NCBI RefSeq assembly: GCF_002095435.2
Contig: NZ_MJEJ02000052.1
Coordinates: 248,001-312,000 of the forward strand
From: Williamsia sp. 1138
Lineage (GTDB): Bacteria > Actinomycetota > Actinomycetes > Mycobacteriales > Mycobacteriaceae
DNA length: 64,000 nt
Direction of reading: 5' to 3'
Within the stretch, counting starts at the first letter, position 1. Every line of letters begins with the position of its first letter. Below are positions 49,178-57,189 of the stretch, piece after piece. The notes beneath the pieces were generated by a model that saw only the letters and a program-made list of their open reading frames with translations, searched no databases and was not told the origin of the DNA. The position numbers and the translations under genes were made by a program.

Positions 49178-50224
49178 ATGGATGCGACCCGGAACGATCA
49201 GGTTCGACTGTATGCCGACCTTCTTTCCGAGGTAAAAGCCCTTGGCCTGCTCGAACGCAGGGTCGGCTGGTACGCGGCCCGGCTCGCTCTGCTGCTCGGT
49301 GCGTTTCTCGCCACGTTCGCTGTGGTCTTCGCACTCGGTTCGACGTGGTGGCAACTCGCGATCGCTCCAGTATTCGGAATCTTGTTCACCCAGACGGCAT
49401 TTCTGTCGCATGACAGCGCCCACAAGCAGGTGTTCGCCTCCGGCAAGGCGAACGAGTGGGCGGCCCGACTCATCGGCAACCTGATCGTGGGTCTCGGATA
49501 CGGCTGGTGGCAGGGCAAACACTCCAAACATCACGCGAATCCGAACAAGATCGGCAAGGACGGTGACATCGCGACCGGTGCGCTGATGTTCGTGCCAGAA
49601 GATTTCGAGGACACCGGCGGCCTCAAGGGTTGGATCAGGGCCCACCAGGGTTGGCTGTTCTTCCCGATGCTCACGCTCGAAGGAGTGAACCTGCACTTCG
49701 AGTCGCTGAAAGTTCTCTTCGACGGCACCCGTCCGAGTCGGCGTCGCCTGGAGCTCACTCTGCTCTCGATCCGGTTGATCGGTTTCCCCGTGCTCGTGTT
49801 CAGCGCGATGGGCTGGGGCGTCGGCGCGGTGTTCCTCATCATCCAGTCGGTGGTCTTCGGGCTCTACATGGGCGCCAGTTTCGCCCCCAATCACAAGGGG
49901 ATGCCGATCGTCCCGAAGGACGTTCGGGTCAACTTCTTCGAGCGGCAGGTCCGCACGTCTCGCAACGTTCGCGGTGGTCGGGCGATGGACTGGGCGATGG
50001 GCGGACTCAATCTGCAGATCGAGCACCATCTGTTCCCGAGCATGCCGAGTGCGAGCCTGCGGCAGGCCCGGCCGCTCGTCATCCGTTACTGCCTCGAGAA
50101 CGATGTTCCGTACACAGAAGCGGGTCTGATCGAGTCGTACGGCATCGTCATCAAGTATCTCAACCGCGTGGGCATGGGATTTGCCGATCCGTTCGACTGC
50201 CCGTTCGTCGCCGCGTACCGCTGA
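49178..50224 (+). CDS. Membrane fatty acid desaturase
   Basis: A 348-residue di-iron desaturase. The three histidine boxes are His78-Asp-Ser-Ala-His82 (HDSAH), His115-x-x-His118-His119 (HSKHH) and QIEHH with His283-His284. Two pairs of helices flank the boxes. It resembles DesA3/linoleoyl-CoA desaturases that introduce double bonds into acyl-CoA or membrane lipid chains. ATG 49178 has no SD; a CATACT at 49163-49168 sits where a -10 would for a leaderless transcript. Confidence 0.92.
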   Translation: MDATRNDQVRLYADLLSEVKALGLLERRVGWYAARLALLLGAFLATFAVVFALGSTWWQLAIAPVFGILFTQTAFLSHDSAHKQVFASGKANEWAARLIGNLIVGLGYGWWQGKHSKHHANPNKIGKDGDIATGALMFVPEDFEDTGGLKGWIRAHQGWLFFPMLTLEGVNLHFESLKVLFDGTRPSRRRLELTLLSIRLIGFPVLVFSAMGWGVGAVFLIIQSVVFGLYMGASFAPNHKGMPIVPKDVRVNFFERQVRTSRNVRGGRAMDWAMGGLNLQIEHHLFPSMPSASLRQARPLVIRYCLENDVPYTEAGLIESYGIVIKYLNRVGMGFADPFDCPFVAAYR

Positions 50225-50251
50225 CACCTCGGGCGGCGCCGACGGGAGTCG

Positions 50252-50902
50252 TCACTTGTCGAGTGACATCTTTTCTTCACCTTGCGGACTCCGGCGCACC
50301 ACTTCGACCCCGCCCATGATGGCGAGCCCACTCACCGTGATCGTCGGAGCGCCGGGGACGCCTTTGCCCTCGGCGTTGCGGCTGCCGCTGAACCCGCCCA
50401 TGATGCCCATCCCCGTGATCCGCACCGTCGCATCGTGGGGCACGACGATCTCGATGCCGCCCATGATCGCGTTCGCGCGGATCGTCAGCTGGTCGGACGT
50501 GAACTCGGCGTCGCGCAGATCGATCTCGACGCCGCCCATGAGAGCAAAGGCGTTGAGATGCTCGCCGACGGCGACCCGACCCTTCAGTTCTGAACCACTC
50601 ATCACGGCCACGCGACTGGTGATCACCTCGACTCCGGCGGACGCTTGATTCACCCGCCGCGAAGTCGCGACCGGTGCTGTGGTCAGCTGGTTGACGGGCA
50701 GATCGTCGGTGAGCGAATCGAGTTCGCCGAAAGTCTTGGCCGCGACGGCTTTACCGGCCCGTTCCTCATATTCGACCGGACTCAGATGGCCTTGGCTCAT
50801 CGCAGAGGACAGGATCTGGTGAACGAAGTCTCGGTCACTGTCGCTCGCACGCAGGCGGCTGCGGCCCTGGTCAGGGTCTTCTGCAGGAATCAGGTCACTC
50901 AC
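50252..50902 (-). CDS. DUF1707/LiaF-like protein, possible envelope-stress factor
   Basis: A 216-residue protein. Residues ~18-70 are a DUF1707 domain (RASDSDRDFVHQILSSAMSQ, GHLSPVEYEERAGKAVAAKT). Residues ~85-205 are a LiaF-type beta repeat with five (A/G)-(I/L)-MGG(V/I/F) turns, such as FALMGGVEIDL and IMGGIEIVVPH. There is no membrane segment. Family members respond to cell-wall-active agents; function here is unproven. It starts with GTG 50902 and converges with the desaturase, 27 bases apart. Confidence 0.85.
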   Translation of the reverse strand: MSDLIPAEDPDQGRSRLRASDSDRDFVHQILSSAMSQGHLSPVEYEERAGKAVAAKTFGELDSLTDDLPVNQLTTAPVATSRRVNQASAGVEVITSRVAVMSGSELKGRVAVGEHLNAFALMGGVEIDLRDAEFTSDQLTIRANAIMGGIEIVVPHDATVRITGMGIMGGFSGSRNAEGKGVPGAPTITVSGLAIMGGVEVVRRSPQGEEKMSLDK

Positions 50903-51048
50903 CCTTGTGAGGTTAGCCGCTGCCCGGTGGTCTCGACCATGGGCCGCGGTTTCCCTCCCAGCTCAGAGTCCCGCGCTCTGATGACTCGTTCGCAGTGCAC
51001 AAGGATTGGCGCCGGGATATCGTTTCTCATCCGAGACCGGAGGACCCG

Positions 51049-52215
51049 ATGACGTTGTTCCGCCTGCCCAGAGTTCTGTCAGCCGTCGCCATCTCGGCGG
51101 CGATGGCGGTCGGTGTGTCCATCACCGCCGCGCCGGCCGCCGCCGAACTCAACTTCCCCGCCGCCGTCGACGACGTGATTCTCGATGCGGTGGGTGACGG
51201 CAATCTGCGTTCGGCGATCGTGCAGGTTCGGGTGGACGGGAAGGTCGTCGCCGATCTCGCGTTCGGCGAGGCCGCACCGGGGGTGCCTGCGACCACCCGA
51301 GATCACTTCCGTAACGGGGCCATCGCGATCACGTACACGGGCGCGCTTCTCGTCGAACTGGAGAAGCGAGGCATCGTCGGCTTCGACGACCCGATCTCGA
51401 CGTGGCGTCCCGACCTGCCGTACGCCGACAAGGTGACCCCACGCCAGCTCGCATCGATGACCGCCGGATACCCGGACTATGTCACCGACGAGTCGTTCAC
51501 CGAGCAGAATCTCGCCGACGTCTACAAGAACTGGACGCCCGAGGAGCTGCTGTCGTTCTCGTTCGCCCAGGAACGCACCTTCGAGCCCGGGACGGAATTC
51601 GGCTACTCGCACAGCAACTACGTGATCCTGGGCCTGGTGCTCGAAAAGGCCACCGGCACGCCGCTCGCCGAACTGCTGCGCACCTACATCTCGAATCCGC
51701 TCGGACTCACCGAGACGGTGTCGAATCAAGAAGCGGCCATCCCGGCGCCGGCACTGCACGGATTCAGCACCGACCGCGGTGTCTACGAGGACACCATCGA
51801 CTGGAGTCCTTCGTGGACCATCGCCAACGGGTCCGTGCAGACGACCACCATCGACGACGCCGCTTCGAGTTTCGATGCGCTGCTGGGTTCGTCCCGGTTC
51901 CTCGGTGAGAACGGATATCAAGAGCTCACCGATCAGGGTCTGGCCGGTCTACCGTTTGGCCCTGCCACTCTGACGACCGCGCGGTCGTACGGTCTGGGTG
52001 TATTCATCAACAACGACTGGTTCTACGCGAACCCGTTCTTCAACGGGTACACCTCGACGGTCCTGACGCTGCCGGCCCATCGTTCGAAGATCGGCACCGT
52101 GACGATCGCCGTCGCCGCCACGCCTACCGAGCAGGGGACGCAGGAGGGCAACATCGCGTACCCGCTTGCCACCGACATCGCGGCGTTGATCGCACCGGAT
52201 CATCCGATCGCGTAG
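51049..52215 (+). CDS. Secreted serine-hydrolase/beta-lactamase-fold protein, probably inactive
   Basis: A 388-residue protein with a signal peptide (MTLFRLPRVLSAVAISAAMA, then APAAA before the cleavage site near residue 32). The overall fold is that of class C beta-lactamase/penicillin-binding-like hydrolases. The expected catalytic SxxK is replaced by Ala91-Ile-Ala-Ile94 (FRNGAIAITYTG), and the YxN motif reads Tyr186-Ser-His188. The conserved His-x-Gly near the C-terminus is also not seen. The protein is intact but lacks the known catalytic residues, so it is probably a binding or structural relative. CGGAGGA precedes ATG 51049. Confidence 0.85.
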   Translation: MTLFRLPRVLSAVAISAAMAVGVSITAAPAAAELNFPAAVDDVILDAVGDGNLRSAIVQVRVDGKVVADLAFGEAAPGVPATTRDHFRNGAIAITYTGALLVELEKRGIVGFDDPISTWRPDLPYADKVTPRQLASMTAGYPDYVTDESFTEQNLADVYKNWTPEELLSFSFAQERTFEPGTEFGYSHSNYVILGLVLEKATGTPLAELLRTYISNPLGLTETVSNQEAAIPAPALHGFSTDRGVYEDTIDWSPSWTIANGSVQTTTIDDAASSFDALLGSSRFLGENGYQELTDQGLAGLPFGPATLTTARSYGLGVFINNDWFYANPFFNGYTSTVLTLPAHRSKIGTVTIAVAATPTEQGTQEGNIAYPLATDIAALIAPDHPIA

Positions 52216-52219
52216 CGAC

Positions 52220-53170
52220 TCACGCAAGCAGGAATGCGATCAGCGCGATCGCCGGTATCGCGATCAGCGTCGTGACCAGCGCCGAATCTCTGGCGAGCAC
52301 CACCCCGCGCTGGTAACGCGTGGCGTACACCAGGACGTTCTGGGCGGTCGGCAATGCTGCGATGACAACGAGGGCGAACAGTTCGTGGCCGGTGGCACCG
52401 AACGCGAATCGGGCGAGGAAGTACACCAGTACGGGCTGGACCACCATCTTCAGGAAGGCAGCGAGGGCGACGTCGCGGCGGGGGCTCTGCCCCTTCTGCA
52501 GCACGCTGACGCCGGTGAGTGACAACCCGAACACCAGGAGCGCCCCCGGGACCGAGGCGTTGCCGAGCATGTCGAACGGCTCCATCACCGCCTCGGGCAA
52601 GGTGACCCCGATGATGGAGATAGCCAGGCCGGCCGCTCCACCCAGCACGATGGGGTTGGTGAACGGCGTCACGACGGTGTCGCGGAACGATATTCGACGA
52701 GTGGCGCCGTCGGAATCGGTGCGTCCCACTGCGGTGAGATCGAGGGCGGTCAGCGCCAGCGGGGAGTAGACCATGATTTGGAACAGCAGCAGCGGCGCCA
52801 CGAACGAGGCGTCGTCGAGAACGAAGATCGCGATCGGGATACCCAGGTTCGCACTGTTCACGTACGACGCAGACAGTGCGCCGATGGTCGCCTCGGGGAC
52901 CTGCCGCTTCAGCAACCACCGGGCGATCACGAAATAGATCGCACCGATCAGCAACGCACTGCCGCCGGCCACCACCAGCGTCGTCGAGAACACGTCGGCG
53001 AGGTCGGCCTTGGCCAGGGAAGAGAAGAGCAGCGCCGGCGTGCAGACGAAAAACACCAAGCGGGACAACACTATTACCGCACCTGGACCAAGAGCCTCGG
53101 TGCGGCCGAGGATGAATCCCACGAAGACCACGATGAAGATCACCGTGAAACCCTGGATTACGCCTGACAC
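52220..53170 (-). CDS. Auxin efflux carrier (AEC)-family permease
   Basis: A 316-residue membrane protein with about ten helices in two inverted five-helix halves. Family-typical motifs are FFVCTPALLFSSLAKADL, SYVNSANLGIPIAIFVLDD (the crossover Asn-Ser-x-Asn-x-G-I-P) and VIAALPTAQNVLVYATRYQR. AEC carriers move organic acids or other anions. It converges with the serine-hydrolase gene (4 bases apart) and starts with GTG 53170. Confidence 0.88.
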   Translation of the reverse strand: MSGVIQGFTVIFIVVFVGFILGRTEALGPGAVIVLSRLVFFVCTPALLFSSLAKADLADVFSTTLVVAGGSALLIGAIYFVIARWLLKRQVPEATIGALSASYVNSANLGIPIAIFVLDDASFVAPLLLFQIMVYSPLALTALDLTAVGRTDSDGATRRISFRDTVVTPFTNPIVLGGAAGLAISIIGVTLPEAVMEPFDMLGNASVPGALLVFGLSLTGVSVLQKGQSPRRDVALAAFLKMVVQPVLVYFLARFAFGATGHELFALVVIAALPTAQNVLVYATRYQRGVVLARDSALVTTLIAIPAIALIAFLLA

Positions 53171-53247
53171 CTCAGCAGTCTAGGTACCCCCGATGGTGGG
53201 TCCTTTTGGCGGGTCCCACCTGGGCTTTCGTTCGCCAGAACGACCCA

Positions 53248-53535
53248 TCATCGGGGATCGAGGAGGGCGCGGAGGGCGTTGCGGTGACTCTCGTAGGCCC
53301 GACGGCCCGCCGAGGTCATCCGGAAGGTGGTGCTGCTGCCACGTCCGAGACCTTCTTTGGAGGCCGTGATGTATCCGGCGGATTCGAGGGCCGACATCTG
53401 CTTGGACAGGTCGGAGTCGGCGAGCTTCAGATGGTCCTTGAGGAACTTGAACGACGTGCTCGAGCTGTTTGCGAGAATCGCCATGGCCGCGAGCCGCTTT
53501 GGGGCGTGGATGAGCGGGTCGAGACCATCGATCAT
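53248..53535 (-). CDS. Small winged-helix regulator (HTH_34-like)
   Basis: A 95-residue winged-helix protein: DPLIHAPKRLAAMAILANSS, FKFLKDHLKLADSDLSKQMS (helix-turn-helix), SALESAGYITASKEGLGRGS and TTFRMTSAGRRAYESH (wing). It resembles the MarR/PadR-like HTH_34 group. Its ATG overlaps the stop of the membrane protein at 53532 (ATGA), so the regulator is the second gene of the operon. It is the likely binder of the palindromes at 53987-54041. Confidence 0.88.
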   Translation of the reverse strand: MIDGLDPLIHAPKRLAAMAILANSSSTSFKFLKDHLKLADSDLSKQMSALESAGYITASKEGLGRGSSTTFRMTSAGRRAYESHRNALRALLDPR

Positions 53536-53996
53536 GCCAACCGCGCCCTGGTCGCCGCGGCCGCCCGGTCATACCGTTGCTCGTAGAACACCAAACCGGC
53601 TGTGACGACTATGAAGGCCGTCAGCGCCGCGACCAGCACCCCGCCGAGCCACCACGACAGTGCGACGACCGCGGCGACCACCGGTAATGAGATGAAGTAG
53701 CCACGCCAGACCGGTTGGATCTCGGCCGGCGGCGAGCCTTTGCCCGGCATCGGCAGTGCGCCGTGCCGACGGGTCATCCACCGCAGGAACACGATCTCCA
53801 AGACGATCAGAACGGCGATCGATCCGACGAACAGGGCTGCGTTCTCCCGCCACCAGGTGAAGGTCGCGATCATCGCCGCGGCCCACGCCCCGATCGTCGG
53901 AAAGTACCACCAGGGAGTCGGTGGGTAGTCGATGTACGGGGCGGCCTCGGCTCGTTCGGCGACCCGCAGTAGATCTTTCGCCTCATCACTTTCCAT
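53532..53996 (-). CDS. Four-helix membrane protein, first gene of the winged-helix operon
   Basis: A 154-residue protein with a ~30-residue soluble start and about four membrane helices: WYFPTIGAWAAAMIATFTWW, ALFVGSIAVLIVLEIVFLRW, GYFISLPVVAAVVALSWWLG and GVLVAALTAFIVVTAGLVFY. No enzyme motif is visible. Its ATG lies inside the palindrome CTTTCCA-tag-TGGAAAG, so a repressor bound there would block it directly. Members of this gene pair are common in actinobacteria; function is unknown. Confidence 0.85.
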   Translation of the reverse strand: MESDEAKDLLRVAERAEAAPYIDYPPTPWWYFPTIGAWAAAMIATFTWWRENAALFVGSIAVLIVLEIVFLRWMTRRHGALPMPGKGSPPAEIQPVWRGYFISLPVVAAVVALSWWLGGVLVAALTAFIVVTAGLVFYEQRYDRAAAATRARLA

Positions 53997-54041
53997 AGTG
54001 GAAAGCCTAGGTGTCACTTTCCACTTGTGCAAGTGGAAAGT
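53987..54041. promoter_or_regulatory. Tandem palindromic operators over the membrane-protein start
   Basis: CTTTCCA-tag-TGGAAAG (53989-54005) contains the start codon of the minus-strand membrane protein. It is followed by a longer perfect palindrome, ACTTTCCACTTG (54016-54027) and CAAGTGGAAAGT (54030-54041), with two bases between. All four half-sites contain TTTCCA. This is strong evidence for autoregulation by the winged-helix regulator. Confidence 0.75.
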
Positions 54042-54048
54042 TCTGCCG

Positions 54049-54294
54049 CTATCGAGTGGAGCCGGGGTAGGGCAGCAGCGCCATCTCGCGCGCATTGCGA
54101 ATGGCGGTGGCGACCTGGCGTTGCTGCTGTGGGTCGAGGCCGGTGATCGAACGACTACGGATCTTGCCGCGATCGGACAGGAACTGGCGAAGCAGGGCCG
54201 TGTCCTTGTAGTCGACGGTGGTCACGCCGGCCGCGAGCAGCATGTTGCGCTTGCGCTTGGCTGGGAGGTCGGGTTTGGCGGGGCGCCTGGCCAC
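54049..54294 (-). CDS. rpsR: Ribosomal protein S18, zinc-independent paralogue
   Basis: An 81-residue S18: [40 protein letters not shown] and [20 protein letters not shown]. No cysteine is present, so it is the C-minus form that does not need zinc. It is the last gene of the L28-L33-S14-S18 operon on the minus strand, the same order as the alternative ribosomal protein operon of mycobacteria. SD GGAGA lies before the ATG. Confidence 0.95.
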   Translation of the reverse strand: MARRPAKPDLPAKRKRNMLLAAGVTTVDYKDTALLRQFLSDRGKIRSRSITGLDPQQQRQVATAIRNAREMALLPYPGSTR

Positions 54295-54342
54295 GATGGT
54301 GTCTCCTTGTTGGTCGAAGGTGTCGGGCGGTGAACGCTGTTG

Positions 54343-54648
54343 TCACCAGCTGGATTTGGTGATGCCCGGGAGCTCGCCGTTGTGCGCCATCTGACGCAGC
54401 CGGATTCGCGACAGTCCGACCTTGCCGATGTATCCGCGCGGCCGGCCGTCGACCGCGTCGCGATTGCGGATGCGGGTGGCGCTCGAGTCGCGGGGGAGTC
54501 GCTGTAGCGCCAGTTGGGCCTCGGCGCGCTGTTCGTCGGACGACTTCGTGCTCCGGATGGTCTCTTTGAGTGCCGCTCGGCGCTCGGCGTACCGCGCGAC
54601 GATCACCTTGCGCTGCTCGTTCTTCTCGATCTTGGACTTCTTCGCCAT
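54343..54648 (-). CDS. rpsN: Ribosomal protein S14, zinc-independent paralogue
   Basis: A 101-residue S14 of the long, cysteine-free form: [40 protein letters not shown] and [20 protein letters not shown]. The zinc-binding form is shorter and has four cysteines. The rpmG stop and this ATG share one base (TGATG), so translation is coupled. Confidence 0.95.
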   Translation of the reverse strand: MAKKSKIEKNEQRKVIVARYAERRAALKETIRSTKSSDEQRAEAQLALQRLPRDSSATRIRNRDAVDGRPRGYIGKVGLSRIRLRQMAHNGELPGITKSSW

Positions 54649-54812
54649 CAGCGCTCCTCGCGGAAGTCGACGTGCCGCCGGGCGCGCGGGTCGAACTTGC
54701 GCAGCACCATCCGGTCGGGATCATTGCGGCGATTCTTTCGGGTGACGTAGGTGAATCCCGTCCCTGCTGTCGACTTGAGTTTGATGATCGGGCGAATCTC
54801 GTTGCGTGCCAT
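54648..54812 (-). CDS. rpmG: Ribosomal protein L33, zinc-independent paralogue
   Basis: A 54-residue L33, shorter than the usual length cut-off for gene finding: [40 protein letters not shown] and [14 protein letters not shown]. It has no cysteine, so it is the C-minus form. It starts one base after the rpmB stop and overlaps rpsN by one base. Confidence 0.95.
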   Translation of the reverse strand: MARNEIRPIIKLKSTAGTGFTYVTRKNRRNDPDRMVLRKFDPRARRHVDFREER

Positions 54813-55049
54813 CTAGATTTTCTCTCCTTGTGCGCGAATCTTCGCGACCGCGGCCTCGATGCCGATGCGGTCGATGGTCTTGATGCCCTTCGCCGAGACC
54901 GTCAACGTGATGGTCCGGTGCTCGCTGGGCAGGTAATAGCGACGCCGCTGGATGTTGGGATTCCAGCGGCGGCTGGTGCGCACGTGTGAATGCGACACCT
55001 GTTTGCCGAAGCCGGGTGTGCGGCCGGTGACCTGACAGTGCGCGGACAT
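54813..55049 (-). CDS. rpmB: Ribosomal protein L28, zinc-independent paralogue
   Basis: A 78-residue L28: [40 protein letters not shown] and [20 protein letters not shown]. The zinc-binding C-x-x-C pair of the usual form is replaced by Cys5-Gln-Val-Thr, so it is the C-minus form. It is the first gene of the minus-strand operon, 107 bases from the divergent COG0523 gene. GAGGAGG lies upstream of the ATG. Confidence 0.95.
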   Translation of the reverse strand: MSAHCQVTGRTPGFGKQVSHSHVRTSRRWNPNIQRRRYYLPSEHRTITLTVSAKGIKTIDRIGIEAAVAKIRAQGEKI

Positions 55050-55070
55050 CGAGGCCCTCCTCGTTGGTTA

Positions 55071-55143
55071 ATGGGAATGGTTGTCGACAACCGACGAGTT
55101 GGACTGTACCTTCAACACTCAGTAATTGAAAACGATTCCCGAT
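55071..55143. promoter_or_regulatory. Two inverted Zur-like boxes between the divergent zinc-starvation operons
   Basis: The site near the COG0523 gene contains TTGAAAACGATTCCCGA (55126-55142), whose left half matches the actinobacterial Zur consensus TGAAAA-x-x-x-TTTTCA. The site near rpmB contains GGGAATGGTT (55073-55082), the inverted form of AAC-x-ATTCCC shared by both. A TTGTCGACAA palindrome lies between (55081-55090). One Zur site per promoter would explain joint induction when zinc is low. Confidence 0.6.
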
Positions 55144-55156
55144 AGGAGTGTGTTCA

Positions 55157-56557
55157 GTGACCCGCCTGGTCAACAAGACCCCGCTGGTGATCGTCACCGG
55201 TTTCGATCGCGGGGCCACCATCCGCAGTGCCGAGGCCCTCGCGGTACCCGGTACCGCGGTGGTCCATCACGACCTGTCGCTCGTGGGGGTGGGAACGATC
55301 GTCCGAACCGTGTCGACCACCGACTTCAACGGCCACACAGATTCACGCACGACACAAAGCGCACTGGATCACGGTTGCCTGTCCTGCGCCATGCGCGAGG
55401 ACGTGCTGCCGTTGCTCCGAGCGCTGCACCGGCGTGGCAACGTCGACCGCATCGTGCTCGCCCTCGACCCCGCGCTGGAACCCGAACCGCTCTCGTGGGC
55501 CATCTCCAACGTCGTCGTCGCGGACGTTCCCGGGCAGGTGGACGGTCCCGCCGGCCTCGACGTCCAGATCGATGCGGTGATCGGTTGCATCCACGAGGGC
55601 ACCTGGCTCGAGGACGCCACCGGAGACAGGATCCTCGCCGAGGACGACCGCGGCTCCACTGAAGACGAAAGGACGGTGGCGCAGTTGGCTGTGGGGCACG
55701 TCGACTTCGCGGACGCGTTGGTGGTGCACCGAGACGAAACCGGAGGCGGAGCTCGACCATCTGACGGGCAAGCAGCTGACGGATGGTCGGCTGCGAAGTT
55801 GTTCGCCGTCCTCAAGCGACTCAACCCGACTGCGCCGATCATCATGGAGTTGCCGCAGCGTCAGCTCGGACCCACGATCATGCGCAACCTCATCGCCTCG
55901 ATTCCGGACGGCGCGCGCCGGGGTGAGATCACCGGTCCGCACGATCCGCTGTTGCGGGGGCAACCACCGCTGACCCCGGATTGCGGCGTGAACGTCGTCG
56001 AGTTCGAATCCGATCGCCCCTTTCACCCGGAGCGTCTTCACGACGCCATCGACGTCCTGCTCGACGGGGTGGTCGCGGCGCGGGGCCGACTCTGGCTCGC
56101 CACCCAGCCCGACGAAGCGCTGTGGCTCGAGAGCGCCGGTGGGGGACTGCGGATCGCGACCGGCGGCACCTGGCTGGCCGCGATGACCGACGACCAGGTC
56201 GCGGCGAGTGACCCGGAGCGGCTCGCGATGGCCTCGCTGCGGTGGCATCCGCTGTACGGCGACCGCAGCAGTTCGATCGTGGCGGTGTCGGTGGAGGCCG
56301 ATCCGAACCGCATTCGGCGGACACTGCAAGCCGCCGTGTTGACCGACGAGGAGCTGGCCGCCGGCCAGTCCGGCTGGCACGGATTGTCTGATCCTTTCGG
56401 CGTCACCCACGCCGATCCGTGTGACGACATGCTCGATGAACGAGCGCTGCTCGAGGGAACAGAACCACCCTCCGAATGGTTCCTAGAAGTACAGGATTTG
56501 GCTGGTCCAAAGCCTGACAACCCCGGGAAGAACCCGGAAAGAGAGGACAAGTCATGA
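55157..56557 (+). CDS. COG0523/Mrf-like zinc-starvation protein without a canonical P-loop
   Basis: A 466-residue CobW/COG0523-type protein. The N-terminal ~230 residues have the family layout ([37 protein letters not shown]), but the Walker A G-x-x-x-x-G-K-(S/T) is lost: the loop reads GFDRGATIR. The metal motif is [11 protein letters not shown]-x-x-C instead of the usual CxCC. The C-terminal CobW-C-like part follows ([20 protein letters not shown]). Similar mycobacterial proteins (Mrf, next to the same ribosomal operon) help hibernation factor MPY bind zinc-poor ribosomes. GTG 55157 is 8 bases after AGGAG. Confidence 0.82.
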   Translation: MTRLVNKTPLVIVTGFDRGATIRSAEALAVPGTAVVHHDLSLVGVGTIVRTVSTTDFNGHTDSRTTQSALDHGCLSCAMREDVLPLLRALHRRGNVDRIVLALDPALEPEPLSWAISNVVVADVPGQVDGPAGLDVQIDAVIGCIHEGTWLEDATGDRILAEDDRGSTEDERTVAQLAVGHVDFADALVVHRDETGGGARPSDGQAADGWSAAKLFAVLKRLNPTAPIIMELPQRQLGPTIMRNLIASIPDGARRGEITGPHDPLLRGQPPLTPDCGVNVVEFESDRPFHPERLHDAIDVLLDGVVAARGRLWLATQPDEALWLESAGGGLRIATGGTWLAAMTDDQVAASDPERLAMASLRWHPLYGDRSSSIVAVSVEADPNRIRRTLQAAVLTDEELAAGQSGWHGLSDPFGVTHADPCDDMLDERALLEGTEPPSEWFLEVQDLAGPKPDNPGKNPEREDKS

Positions 56558-56820
56558 AGGCGAACATCCATCCCGACTACCAGCCGGTGATCTTCAAGGA
56601 CGCGTCCACGGGCAAGGCATTCCTCACCCGGTCGACGCTCAGTTCCGAGGTCTTTTTGGATTGGGAGGACGGTAACCGGTACCCTCTAGTGGTTGTCGAT
56701 GTCACGTCCGACTCGCACCCCTTCTGGACCGGTGCGCAGCGGGTACTGGACACCGCAGGACGAGTGCAGAAGTTCGAGCGCCGCTACGGCAAACGGACAC
56801 GCACAACCCCCGGAACGTAA
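56554..56820 (+). CDS. rpmE2: Ribosomal protein L31 type B, zinc-independent
   Basis: An 88-residue L31: [60 protein letters not shown] and RYGKR. It lacks the C-x-x-C zinc ligands of type A. ATG 56554 overlaps the COG0523 stop (ATGA), so it is coupled to it. Confidence 0.95.
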   Translation: MKANIHPDYQPVIFKDASTGKAFLTRSTLSSEVFLDWEDGNRYPLVVVDVTSDSHPFWTGAQRVLDTAGRVQKFERRYGKRTRTTPGT

Positions 56821-56844
56821 ACGAAAGAAATGAAGGGCTGAATC

Positions 56845-57018
56845 ATGGCTGTACCGAAGCGCCGGATGTCGCGGTCGAACACTCGTAGCCGCCGTTCGCA
56901 GTGGAAAGCGGACAACCCGGCTTTGCAAGAGGTCAAGGTCGGCGGTGTGGCACATCGCGTGCCCCGTCGTCTGGTCAAGGCCGTGAAGCTCGGCATCGTC
57001 GATCTCGACAAGCGCTGA
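56845..57018 (+). CDS. rpmF: Ribosomal protein L32, zinc-independent
   Basis: A 57-residue L32, too short for routine gene finding: [40 protein letters not shown] and [13 protein letters not shown]. The four zinc-binding cysteines of common L32 are absent. AGGGCTGAATC precedes the ATG. It closes the plus-strand zinc-starvation operon; a strong terminator follows. Confidence 0.94.
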   Translation: MAVPKRRMSRSNTRSRRSQWKADNPALQEVKVGGVAHRVPRRLVKAVKLGIVDLDKR

Positions 57019-57055
57019 AGGCTTTCGAGCCCTTCACCAATCTCTAAACGACAGA

Positions 57056-57085
57056 GACTGACCGTCAGCTGACGGTCAGTCTTTT
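57056..57085 (+). terminator. Intrinsic terminator after rpmF
   Basis: GACTGACCGTCAG (57056-57068) and CTGACGGTCAGTC (57069-57081) form a perfect 26-base palindrome directly followed by TTTT (57082-57085). Confidence 0.9.
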
Positions 57086-57099
57086 GTTGTGCCTGGACG

Positions 57100-57182
57100 A
57101 TCTCCCTGAGATCGTCCACTTCCGAGGTGTCCAAGGGCATATTTCCCTTTGACACCACTCACGGGGACGATCTCAGGGAGAT
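57100..57182. promoter_or_regulatory. Nested long inverted repeat covering the SD of the TRIC gene
   Basis: The outer arms are 18 bp and perfect: 57100-57117 (starting ATCTCCCTGAGATCG) with 57165-57182 (starting GGACGATCTCAGGGA). An inner stem, GGTGTC-c-AAGGG (57126-57137) with CCCTT-t-GACACC (57145-57156), closes on a seven-base A/T-rich loop. The right outer arm contains AGGGAG (57175-57180), the SD of the next gene. It could be a translation-control hairpin or a dimeric operator. Confidence 0.7.
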
Positions 57183-57189
57183 GAGGTTC

